The position numbers and the translations under genes are program-made. From Dehalococcoidia bacterium UBA2777 (GTDB taxonomy: Bacteria; Chloroflexota; Dehalococcoidia; UBA2247; UBA2777): a stretch of 31,416 nt of DNA. Where the stretch lies: assembly GCA_002352365.1 (NCBI GenBank), contig DEIJ01000100.1, positions 1-31,416 of the forward strand, written 5' to 3'. Shown here in pieces: positions 1 to 6,517 of this stretch (its first letter is position 1; the number at the start of each line of letters is the position of its first letter). The notes below the pieces were generated by a model. It had not been told where the DNA came from and did no database searches. It saw nothing but the letters and a program-made list of their open reading frames with translations.

Positions 1-200
1 TAATCGATGCCGATTGGGCACCAGTTAGAGGTGTTCATGAAGTGCCTTTGGAGAGGCTGGCTCCCTCAGGAGCCGGTATAACCGGCAATTTAGCCCAAGC
101 ACTTTTTGATCAGGGCGGCTTTATTTTACCCTTTGAGATCGCTGCGGTATTGCTCTTGGCAGCAATAATAGGCGCTATCGTAATGGCTAGAGAGAGGTAG
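1..200 (+). CDS. nuoJ: NADH-quinone oxidoreductase subunit J (NuoJ), C-terminal part
   Basis: Only the C-terminal ~65 codons are in the window; the first complete codon begins at position 3 and the TAG stop is at 198-200. The translation contains NLAQALFD, then a hydrophobic last helix (FEIAAVLLLAAIIGAIVMA) followed by a short basic tail, as expected for the end of NuoJ. NuoJ is an integral membrane subunit of the proton-pumping arm of complex I and normally lies directly before nuoK. Here the two are separated by an IS607-like element whose left boundary falls inside the last codons: the stop codon lies just 3' of the probable GG crossover site, so the element supplies it. The identification rests on the C-terminal sequence and the nuoK-L-M-N genes that follow. 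Confidence 0.88.
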   Translation, partial: IDADWAPVRGVHEVPLERLAPSGAGITGNLAQALFDQGGFILPFEIAAVLLLAAIIGAIVMARER

Positions 201-201
201 A
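195..201 (+). repeat. Left copy of 7-bp direct repeat AGGTAGA at the IS607 boundary
   Basis: AGGTAGA occurs here, spanning the last codon and stop of nuoJ, and again at 2133-2139 just before the nuoK start. It contains the GG dinucleotide expected at an IS607 crossover. IS607 elements are not known for true target duplications, so the extra matching bases probably reflect similarity between element end and target, or chance. Confidence 0.6.
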
Positions 202-248
202 AACAGTAAGTAAAAACCTATCTAAATCTCCCTAAAAGTCTTAACAGC

Positions 249-278
249 AGCTTCATAAGGTAACGACTTTATGAAGCT
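249..278 (+). promoter_or_regulatory. Perfect 10-bp inverted repeat enclosing the tnpA start codon
   Basis: AGCTTCATAA (249-258) is the exact reverse complement of TTATGAAGCT (269-278), with a 10-nt loop. The right arm contains the tnpA ATG (271-273), and the weak ribosome-binding sequence AAGG (257-260) lies at the stem-loop boundary. In mRNA read through from nuoJ this hairpin would hide the tnpA start. Several other insertion sequences are known to block transposase translation from incoming transcripts in this way; the function here is inferred. Confidence 0.5.
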
Positions 279-632
279 AACTATCGGCCAATTGGCTAAG
301 GAATTAGGAGTAAGTGTTGAAACCATAAGAAGATGGGAAACAGAAGATCGAATTTCATCCGAAAGAACTAAAGGGGGTCATCGGAGATATGACTTGGACA
401 GAGTGATGTCCTCTGTAAAAGTTCAGGGAAAGGACAAACCCAGTATTGGGTATGCAATTTCCATGATGTTGAGGTCGTGATTATCAATCAGCCGGAGAAT
501 AAAACCTATCAAGAAGAACTGGTTAAGGATGTCCTGTCAATCATAGCTGTATTTTCGGCAAGGTTGTATGGTTCAAGAAGCCATAAGAACAGAGAAGTGG
601 TACAACAGGCACAGAAGTTATTCAAGCGATGA
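271..632 (+). pseudogene. IS607-family serine recombinase TnpA, internally deleted and frameshifted
   Basis: The first 69-codon frame (271-480) is a MerR-like winged HTH: IGQLAKELGVSVETIRRWE, then the GGHRRYDLDRV motif typical of IS607 TnpA. It reaches SIGYA, the start of the serine recombinase domain (normally YARVS), and then leaves frame. A second frame, readable from about 463 to the TGA at 630-632, encodes the usual TnpA end: DVEVVIINQPENKTYQEEL, a LSIIAVFSARLYGSRSHKNR segment and QKLFKR. The two parts sum to about 120 residues against roughly 200 for intact family members, so around 80 residues, including the nucleophilic serine, are gone. The stop overlaps the tnpB ATG (ATGA). A free HTH protein of 69 residues could still be made and might bind the element ends, but catalysis should be lost. 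Confidence 0.85.
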
Positions 633-2128
633 AACAGACAGTTAAGAACTACAGCAAAGGGATAAGCTTAGTTGATCTTGATGAACTATCTGAGATCGCA
701 AGGCGCTACTCTTATGTTAAAAATGAGGTTTTTGACAGATATGGCTCAATAGCAGGATTGCATTACCTCAGTTATCCTCGTCAGATACGGGATGAGTGGG
801 TAAAAGCAGGTTGCGCCGATAAATTTGGCTTACAAGCCCGTTACTGGAAACAAGCTTTTGATGAAGCCTGGGCAAATATTAAAACTAACTGGTCACTGTG
901 CTTCAGGAAGGTTCGACGCTCCATCCATCAGAGTGAAAACCTCACCCAGGATGAGAAGAAATACTGCTACTACCTGCTTAAGTCTCCCTCTTTCCTATAC
1001 AAGGTTATCACCAATCAGTCCTTTGAGAAGCCTCCTGCTATTGCTGATTTAGAAATCAGCCCAAGGGTGAATAAGTGGCTCAAATCAAAGATACGAAAAT
1101 ACCAAAATAAGAAGCCTCATGATAAAAAGATGCGTAGCTTTGTTGTAGATAGCGCTATGTATAGCTATTCAGGGGAGGGAAGACTTGAGATTATGAGCCT
1201 CGTTCCACACAAAAGGATATCCCTTAAACTTTCCTCTCGGATCGAATTTGAGGGTGATCTGAGAATAGTGTTGAGGGGCAATCGTGTTGAGGTTCACTAT
1301 GCAAGGGATATCGAACCTGAACAGATATGGGAAAAGGAAAGGGAAATAGCCATAGATAAAGGGTTTACTACCCTTATCACTACTTCCGAGGGAGGTCAGT
1401 ACGGCACTGAATTTTCTCAATTGCTGAAAACAGAGAGTAATAGGCTATCTGATAAGGGTAAAAGGCGCAACAAATTGGTTGCTCTCGCCAAGAAATACGA
1501 GAGGCAAGGTAAACATAAGAAAGCAAGGAATATTCAGCGGTTTAACCTTGGCAGAAGAAAACACCGAGAACAAAAGGCAGCAGGTCGTGCCAGAGTGGAA
1601 AGCTATGTTAATCAATCGTTGAACCAGTTCTATCAAACAAGTAGGCCATCAACCCTCATAGTGGAGAATCTTAACTTTAAGATCTGGGCAAGGAAGCTAT
1701 CTAAGAAGGTCAAAAGATACTTCTCCTCATGGTTGAAGGGCTACTTACAGGAAAGAATAGACTTCAAATCAGGTATAAATGGTGTTGCTTTGGCAACTGT
1801 GAATCCCGCCTATAGTTCGCAGACCTGTTCATTCTGCGGTTACCTCGATAGGGATAATCGTAACGGGGATAGGTTTCACTGTCTGAATTGTGGCAGGGTG
1901 CTACAGGCGGATCACAGTGCCTCCTTGAATCTACTCCAAAGGCTGCATGATCCTGAGATAACGGTGTTCACACCTTATGCTGAGGTCAAGCGGATCCTTG
2001 AGGATAGATTCAGGGCATCGGTTGGGGGTAGCCTTCGAGCAACTGGCTCAACCAGGACTCCAGACACCCTTATGGGTCAATCGGAGAGCGAATTGCTCAT
2101 ATTTGCAGGGGTTTGTGCAGATTTATGA
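629..2128 (+). CDS. tnpB: TnpB RNA-guided nuclease of IS607-type element
   Basis: A 499-residue TnpB (OrfB), the family ancestral to Cas12. The RuvC-like core appears complete: first acidic residue D243 in REIAIDKGFTTLI, second E346 in STLIVENLNF, zinc-finger cysteines C400/C403 and C418/C421 after VNPAYSSQT, and the last aspartate D428 in QADHSASLNLLQR. The basic segment around 270-325 is typical. The last ~65 residues have no obvious fold, as expected where the DNA also encodes the omega RNA. TnpB proteins cut DNA next to a short motif using a guide taken from the sequence beyond the element's right end, and so favour retention of the element. The ATG overlaps the tnpA stop, which suggests translational coupling. 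It is the only apparently intact gene of the element. Confidence 0.9.
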   Translation: MKQTVKNYSKGISLVDLDELSEIARRYSYVKNEVFDRYGSIAGLHYLSYPRQIRDEWVKAGCADKFGLQARYWKQAFDEAWANIKTNWSLCFRKVRRSIHQSENLTQDEKKYCYYLLKSPSFLYKVITNQSFEKPPAIADLEISPRVNKWLKSKIRKYQNKKPHDKKMRSFVVDSAMYSYSGEGRLEIMSLVPHKRISLKLSSRIEFEGDLRIVLRGNRVEVHYARDIEPEQIWEKEREIAIDKGFTTLITTSEGGQYGTEFSQLLKTESNRLSDKGKRRNKLVALAKKYERQGKHKKARNIQRFNLGRRKHREQKAAGRARVESYVNQSLNQFYQTSRPSTLIVENLNFKIWARKLSKKVKRYFSSWLKGYLQERIDFKSGINGVALATVNPAYSSQTCSFCGYLDRDNRNGDRFHCLNCGRVLQADHSASLNLLQRLHDPEITVFTPYAEVKRILEDRFRASVGGSLRATGSTRTPDTLMGQSESELLIFAGVCADL

Positions 2129-2151
2129 GACCAGGTAGAGCATGTCTATCG
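2000..2151 (+). ncRNA. Candidate omega (guide) RNA overlapping the tnpB 3' end
   Basis: Inferred, not directly recognised. TnpB guide RNAs come from the 3' end of the element, with the guide lying just past its right end. Small stems visible here are GGTT 2020-2023 with AACC 2050-2053 enclosing AGCC 2030-2033 with GGCT 2045-2048; ACCC with GGGT around a TTAT loop near 2066-2077; GAGC 2086-2089 with GCTC 2095-2098; and TGCA pairing near 2104-2118. With the right end at 2135, a 16-nt guide would begin TAGAGCATGTCT and run into nuoK. Both ends given are approximate. Confidence 0.4.
2133..2139 (+). repeat. Right copy of 7-bp direct repeat AGGTAGA at the IS607 boundary
   Basis: Matches 195-201 exactly. 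The nuoK ATG begins three bases after this copy. The AGG at 2133-2135 is the only Shine-Dalgarno-like sequence left for nuoK in the interrupted arrangement. Confidence 0.6.
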
Positions 2152-2459
2152 GTTTAGAGCATTATCTAGCATTATCATCGATACTGTTCTGTATTGGTCT
2201 ATACGGGGCGCTGGCTAAGCGTAATGCGGTGATGATCCTGATGTCCATTGAGATAATGCTTAATGCGGTGAATATTGCCCTGGTTAGTTTTTCTCGCTAT
2301 ATTATTCCCCAGGTGGTGGTGCTCACCGGGCAAGTTTTTGTTATCTTCATTATGGTGGCAGCTGCTGCTGAGGTGGCAGTGGGATTGGCTATAATTTTGG
2401 CTATCTATCGCCAGCGCGAGACAGTGGATGCTGGGGAAATCGACCTGATGAAATGGTAG
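2142..2459 (+). CDS. nuoK: NADH-quinone oxidoreductase subunit K (NuoK)
   Basis: A 105-residue protein with three membrane helices, the usual NuoK length. The conserved proton-channel glutamates are present: E37 in MSIEIMLNAVNIAL and E77 in AAAAEVAVGLAI (equivalent to E36 and E72 in E. coli). It belongs to the antiporter-like membrane arm of complex I. The ATG lies only 13 bp downstream of tnpB; the nearest ribosome-binding sequence is CCAGG ending at 2135, weaker than the GAGAGG that would precede it if the IS were absent. The DUF2007-like gene follows after 4 bp. Confidence 0.95.
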   Translation: MSIGLEHYLALSSILFCIGLYGALAKRNAVMILMSIEIMLNAVNIALVSFSRYIIPQVVVLTGQVFVIFIMVAAAAEVAVGLAIILAIYRQRETVDAGEIDLMKW

Positions 2460-2463
2460 AAAG

Positions 2464-2658
2464 ATGTGGGTTCAGATCAGAAGCGCCCCCAATTTGATGA
2501 TCGCTGAAATGTGGCGGGAGTTTTTCGAGGCAGAGGGAATCCCTACCCGCCTTCTAGCCGACCATAATGGCATCGAGAAGAGAGAGTTGGCCGGCTACCG
2601 CGTCTATATACCCCAGGAGAAAGAACACGTGGCTCAGGAGGTTTTGAGGAAAGCCTGA
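2464..2658 (+). CDS. DUF2007-like small protein in the nuo operon
   Basis: A 64-residue soluble protein resembling the DUF2007 (putative signal-transducing) family: IRSAPNLMIAEMWREFFEAEGIPTRLL, then YRVYIPQEKEHVAQEVLRKA. These are short ferredoxin-like alpha-beta domains of unknown biochemical function, similar to the C-terminal part of some nitrogen regulatory-like proteins. It starts 4 bp after nuoK and its TGA overlaps the nuoL ATG by one base, so it is co-translated with complex I subunits. A role in assembly or regulation of complex I is possible but rests only on position. Confidence 0.75.
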   Translation: MWVQIRSAPNLMIAEMWREFFEAEGIPTRLLADHNGIEKRELAGYRVYIPQEKEHVAQEVLRKA

Positions 2659-4556
2659 TGCTGGATCAAGTGCCCTATCAAGCAGCCTGGGCAATATTTT
2701 TACTCCCCCTGTTTTCATTTGTCATCATCTCTTTCCTCCTTCGCCCTTTCTTTAATCACCAACCAAAGCTTAGCGGCCAGGTAACTATGGCGGCTATTGG
2801 CCTTTCCTTCCTCCTTTCAGTTTGGGTGCTATGGAGTGTTATCACTCAAGGGGCTCTCTCTATCCCTGAGGTGACCTGGGTGGTTATTGGAGATACCACC
2901 ATCAAATTAGGACTGATGGTAGACCCTCTGGCAGCGGTAATGCTAATAATAGTCACCTTGGTCAGCCTGATGATCCAGATTTATTCCCAAGCCTATATGG
3001 ATAAAGACCCTGGATATTGCCGCTACTTTGCCTTTATGTCTCTATTTACCGGTTCGATGCTGGGCTTGGTTTTGGCTGATAATCTGGTTCAGCTTTATGT
3101 TTTCTGGGAGCTAGTAGGTTTATGCTCTTATCTTTTGATTGGCTTCTGGTTTTACCGGCCAGCCGCTGCTGCCGCTGCCAAGAAGGCGTTTATCGTCACT
3201 CGAGTTGGTGACTTCGGCTTCCTGGTCGCCATCCTTTTCCTTTACTCTAGGACGGGAACCTTTGATATTGCCACATTGCACCACTTAGCTGTAGCTGGAG
3301 TGCTTTCTGGCACAGCGCTAACTTGGGCAGCGATAGGCATCTTTGCTGGGGCAGTGGGTAAATCGGCTCAGTTTCCCCTTCATACCTGGCTCCCTGATGC
3401 AATGGAGGGCCCCACACCAGTCAGTGCCTTAATTCATGCCGCCACCATGGTTGCCGCCGGCGTTTTCCTGGTGGCCCGCCTTTTTCCCCTATTTGCACAT
3501 TCCCCTCAAGCAATGACTACAGTGGCCATCATTGGTGGCTTCACCGCCATCTTCGCTGCCTCTATGGGTTTGGTGATGAACGACGTTAAGCGGGTACTGG
3601 CTTATTCCACCATTAGCCAGTTAGGCTATATGATGCTTGGCCTGGGTGCTTTCGGTTTGGCTCCAGCTATTTTCCATCTGTTCAACCACGCCTTCTTTAA
3701 AGCGCTGCTCTTTTTGGGGGCAGGGAGCGTCAGCCATACCACCGGAACCTTCGATATGCGGGAAATGGGCGGACTAGGTAAGGCGATGCCCTGGACTTAT
3801 GCTACTTTCCTTATCGCTTCACTAAGCATTGCCGGCATCTGGCCTCTTTCGGGATTTTGGAGCAAAGACGAAATCCTCACTTCTGCGTGGGGGGAGCAAC
3901 GCATCATGTTCTATCTCGCTATGATAACTGTATTCATGACCGCCTTTTACATGTTCCGGGTGCTTTTTTTAACCTTCGGTGGGGAGTATCGGGGAGGTCA
4001 ACATGCTCACCTTCACGAGTCGCCTAAAGTAATGGTTGTGCCCATGGTTGTCCTCTCTATCTTGGCAGTGGGCTCAGGTTGGCTCAATATCACCGGAAGA
4101 TTCGGACACTTCCTTGGCGAGGGGGCGATTGGGGGCTGGGAGCATATTTTTACTATCTTTGCTCATCCCTTGCCGTGGATATCATTAATTGTGGCTATTT
4201 TGGGCATTCTCCTCGCCTATATGATGTATAGCACCAAGCGTCTCTCCGCCCAAGCAATAGGCCAAAGGTTCTCACCCTTCTATACTTTGTTCTCCAAAAA
4301 GTATTGGTTTGATGAACTCTACGAGCAAATATTTGTGGTTAGAATTCTTGTCGATGGACTTTTCAGAGTGCTTCACCTATTTGATAGCCGAGCTGTTGAT
4401 GGAGCGGTAAATGGGATGGCTGAAGGTACAATAGCGGCAGGCAGTTGCATCAGAAAGGCACAAACTGGACAACTTCAGCTTTATGGTCTAGCTATTATCA
4501 TTGGAGTGATCATTATCACCGGAAGTTTTTTGGGCATTCACTTCTGGGGCGGATAG
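2658..4556 (+). CDS. nuoL: NADH-quinone oxidoreductase subunit L (NuoL)
   Basis: A 632-residue antiporter-like subunit of the complex I membrane arm, the distal proton pump. Key features seen: E151 in YVFWELVGLCSYLLIG, K235 in GKSAQFPLHTWLPDAMEGPT with following ALIHAATMVAAG (H260), LFNHAFFKALLFL (H344, K348), and FWSKDEIL. The long final part contains the amphipathic segment and a last helix (IIIGVIIITGSFLGI) expected for the lateral arm that clamps M and N. Length is normal (about 610-650). It overlaps the preceding small gene by one base and is followed by nuoM after 42 bp. Confidence 0.96.
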   Translation: MLDQVPYQAAWAIFLLPLFSFVIISFLLRPFFNHQPKLSGQVTMAAIGLSFLLSVWVLWSVITQGALSIPEVTWVVIGDTTIKLGLMVDPLAAVMLIIVTLVSLMIQIYSQAYMDKDPGYCRYFAFMSLFTGSMLGLVLADNLVQLYVFWELVGLCSYLLIGFWFYRPAAAAAAKKAFIVTRVGDFGFLVAILFLYSRTGTFDIATLHHLAVAGVLSGTALTWAAIGIFAGAVGKSAQFPLHTWLPDAMEGPTPVSALIHAATMVAAGVFLVARLFPLFAHSPQAMTTVAIIGGFTAIFAASMGLVMNDVKRVLAYSTISQLGYMMLGLGAFGLAPAIFHLFNHAFFKALLFLGAGSVSHTTGTFDMREMGGLGKAMPWTYATFLIASLSIAGIWPLSGFWSKDEILTSAWGEQRIMFYLAMITVFMTAFYMFRVLFLTFGGEYRGGQHAHLHESPKVMVVPMVVLSILAVGSGWLNITGRFGHFLGEGAIGGWEHIFTIFAHPLPWISLIVAILGILLAYMMYSTKRLSAQAIGQRFSPFYTLFSKKYWFDELYEQIFVVRILVDGLFRVLHLFDSRAVDGAVNGMAEGTIAAGSCIRKAQTGQLQLYGLAIIIGVIIITGSFLGIHFWGG

Positions 4557-4598
4557 ATGGGAGGAAATAGACATCTGAAACAGGGATAGAGGGAGCAT

Positions 4599-6068
4599 GT
4601 GGATTTGAATATTCCTTATCTGTCGATAATCGTCTTCCTCCCGGTAGTGGGGGCAATTGCTATTGCTCTTCTCCCCGGAGCAAAAGCAGTTAAACGCATT
4701 GCCTTAACTACTACCTTTATTGCCTTTGCTTTATCTGTGGCCTTATTTGTCATGTTCGGCTCTGGAGGTGGAATTCAGTTTCAGGAGAGATTAAGCTGGA
4801 TTCCTCAGCTTCAAGTTGACTATTTCCTCGGCGTCGATGGACTGAGCTTACCTTTGGTATTACTGACTAGCCTTTTGGGTTTTCTCGCTGTGCTCGTCTC
4901 CTGGAAGATTGAACTAAGAGTGCGGGAATACTTTGCCTGGCTATTGCTTTTGGAAACAAGTATTCTGGGAGTTTTCTCAGCCCTTGATCTGTTTCTCTTC
5001 TTCATCTTCTGGGAGATAGAAGTAATCCCGATGTATTTTCTCATCTCCATCTGGGGCACCGGCAGGAAGGAATACTCAGCTATAAAGTATGTTATTTATA
5101 CCATCTTTGGCAGTGCCCTGATGCTCGCCGGAATCCTTACTCTTTACTTCACCACTGGTACTTTCGATATGGTCCAGTTGAGCCAAACTGATCTGGTTGG
5201 GCTCAGAGCAGTTATTCCCCTAAGCACCATGTTCCTTCTCTTCTTTGTTGGCTATGCAGTGAAGTTACCTGTCTTCCCCCTCCATACCTGGTTGCCTGAT
5301 GCTCATACCGATGCCCCAACTGCGGTGAGCGTAATGCTGGCTGGGGTGCTGTTGAAAATGGGTGGCTATGGGATGATCCGAGTTTGCGTCGGCATCTTCC
5401 CTGAGACGATCGTCCACAGGTTTGCCCCTTACTTAGTTGGCTTGGCCATAGTCAACGTGCTTTATGGGGCTGCTGTTACCTTGCGGCAGGAAGACCTGAA
5501 GAGGCTTATTGCCTATAGCAGCATTAGCCACATGGGCTATGTATTATTGGGCGTCTTCGCTCTAAGCCAGCTTAGTCTCACTGGGGCTACACTGCAAATG
5601 TTCAGCCACGGCATGATTACTGGGCTCCTGTTTGCTATGGTCGGGCTGGTCTATGATAAAACTCATGTACGCCATATTCCCCACCTCGGCGGGCTGGCAC
5701 GGCAGATGCCTATCATCGCCGTAGTATTTAGTATCGCTGGTTTCGCGGCACTGGGATTGCCTGGCACCAGTGGCTTTGCTGCCGAGTTTTTGACCCTCTT
5801 GGGCAGTTATTCTAGCACCATTGTCCCTGGCATCCACATCTATACCATCCTCGGTGTGCTGGGGATTGTTATCACCGCAGGCTATATCCTGTGGATGCTG
5901 GAGCGGATTTTTTACCGGCAGGCTCTAGAACGCTATGACGGGGTGAGGGATGCCGATGGGCTGGAAAGGGCCACCATCTTTACTTTTGTGGCAGTGATTA
6001 TACTTATTGGCATCTACCCCAAGATTTTGACCGATGTTATCAGCTTGGGGATTCAAGCGATTTTATAG
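4599..6068 (+). CDS. nuoM: NADH-quinone oxidoreductase subunit M (NuoM)
   Basis: A 489-residue antiporter-like subunit of complex I. E139 lies in FFIFWEIEVIPMYFL, K222 in GYAVKLPVFPLHTWLPDAHT, and the DAPTAVSVMLAGVLLKMGGYG segment carries K253; these match the proton-transfer residues of NuoM. The start is GTG at 4599 behind GAGGGAG (4589-4595), a rather short 3-nt spacing; a TTG two codons later (4605) has better spacing and would shorten the protein by two residues. The in-register ATG at 4597 hits a stop at once. It is followed after 14 bp by a NUDIX gene that separates it from nuoN. Confidence 0.95.
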   Translation: MDLNIPYLSIIVFLPVVGAIAIALLPGAKAVKRIALTTTFIAFALSVALFVMFGSGGGIQFQERLSWIPQLQVDYFLGVDGLSLPLVLLTSLLGFLAVLVSWKIELRVREYFAWLLLLETSILGVFSALDLFLFFIFWEIEVIPMYFLISIWGTGRKEYSAIKYVIYTIFGSALMLAGILTLYFTTGTFDMVQLSQTDLVGLRAVIPLSTMFLLFFVGYAVKLPVFPLHTWLPDAHTDAPTAVSVMLAGVLLKMGGYGMIRVCVGIFPETIVHRFAPYLVGLAIVNVLYGAAVTLRQEDLKRLIAYSSISHMGYVLLGVFALSQLSLTGATLQMFSHGMITGLLFAMVGLVYDKTHVRHIPHLGGLARQMPIIAVVFSIAGFAALGLPGTSGFAAEFLTLLGSYSSTIVPGIHIYTILGVLGIVITAGYILWMLERIFYRQALERYDGVRDADGLERATIFTFVAVIILIGIYPKILTDVISLGIQAIL

Positions 6069-6082
6069 AAGATACAAGTCAG

Positions 6083-6517
6083 ATGGAAATAATGGTGGCA
6101 GTAGGAGCAGTTATCGAGGATGAGGAAGGGAGAATCCTTTTGGTACGTCATGTTCCCCAAAGAAGGGGATTTTGGCAGGGGAAGTGGATTTGCCCCGGGG
6201 GAAGGTTAAGCTGCGGCGAAAAGATTGAACAGGGGATCAACAGAGAAGTAAAGGAGGAAACCAACCTCAAAATAGAGCTAACCACCCCTTTGGTTCCCTT
6301 TGAGCGGATTGTGGAGGAAAAAGGCCAAACGGTTCTTCATGTCATTTACATTGACTGGATGGCAAAACTGGTTGGCGGGGAACTTCATCCCGCTAGTGAT
6401 GTAGGTGAAGCTATGTGGGTAGCTAAGGAAGACCTCCCCCAGATATGGAACGAGTTGCACGATGATACCAAGAAGCTACTGCGGATAGCCAAGATTGTCC
6501 CCAAGGAGCTCTATTGA
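6083..6517 (+). CDS. NUDIX hydrolase (MutT-like) inside the nuo operon
   Basis: A 144-residue NUDIX-domain protein. The NUDIX box is present as GRLSCGE, seven residues, then REVKEETNL: the metal-binding REVKEE glutamates are intact, while the glycine usual near the end of the box is asparagine. The hydrophobic start (MVAVGAVIEDEEGRILLVRH) is typical of the fold. Such enzymes hydrolyse nucleoside diphosphates linked to other groups, for example oxidised dNTPs, ADP-ribose or NADH; the substrate cannot be told here. It lies between nuoM and nuoN and its stop overlaps the nuoN TTG, so it is translated with complex I. NADH or ADP-ribose cleavage would fit the context, but that is speculation. An alternative ATG lies three codons in. 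Confidence 0.88.
   Translation: MEIMVAVGAVIEDEEGRILLVRHVPQRRGFWQGKWICPGGRLSCGEKIEQGINREVKEETNLKIELTTPLVPFERIVEEKGQTVLHVIYIDWMAKLVGGELHPASDVGEAMWVAKEDLPQIWNELHDDTKKLLRIAKIVPKELY

Larger units (their letters stand above)
198..2135 (+). mobile_element. IS607-family element (tnpA remnant plus tnpB) inserted between nuoJ and nuoK
   Basis: A MerR-like HTH serine recombinase gene (tnpA) overlaps a TnpB nuclease gene by ATGA, the standard IS607 layout. The boundaries are inferred from a 7-bp direct repeat, AGGTAGA, at 195-201 and 2133-2139. IS607 recombinases are known to cross over at a GG dinucleotide, and the GG at 196-197 and 2134-2135 would define an element of about 1.94 kb. Joining the outer flanks gives a compact junction: nuoJ stop TAG, three bases, then the nuoK ATG. 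The element lies in the same direction as nuo, so transcription can read through. Because tnpA is broken, it probably cannot move by itself. Confidence 0.8.

Noticed and set aside
481..632. Separate small gene downstream of the tnpA HTH frame
   Set aside because: Its translation is the known C-terminal tail of IS607 TnpA and it lacks a start codon and ribosome-binding site, so it is the rest of the broken tnpA.
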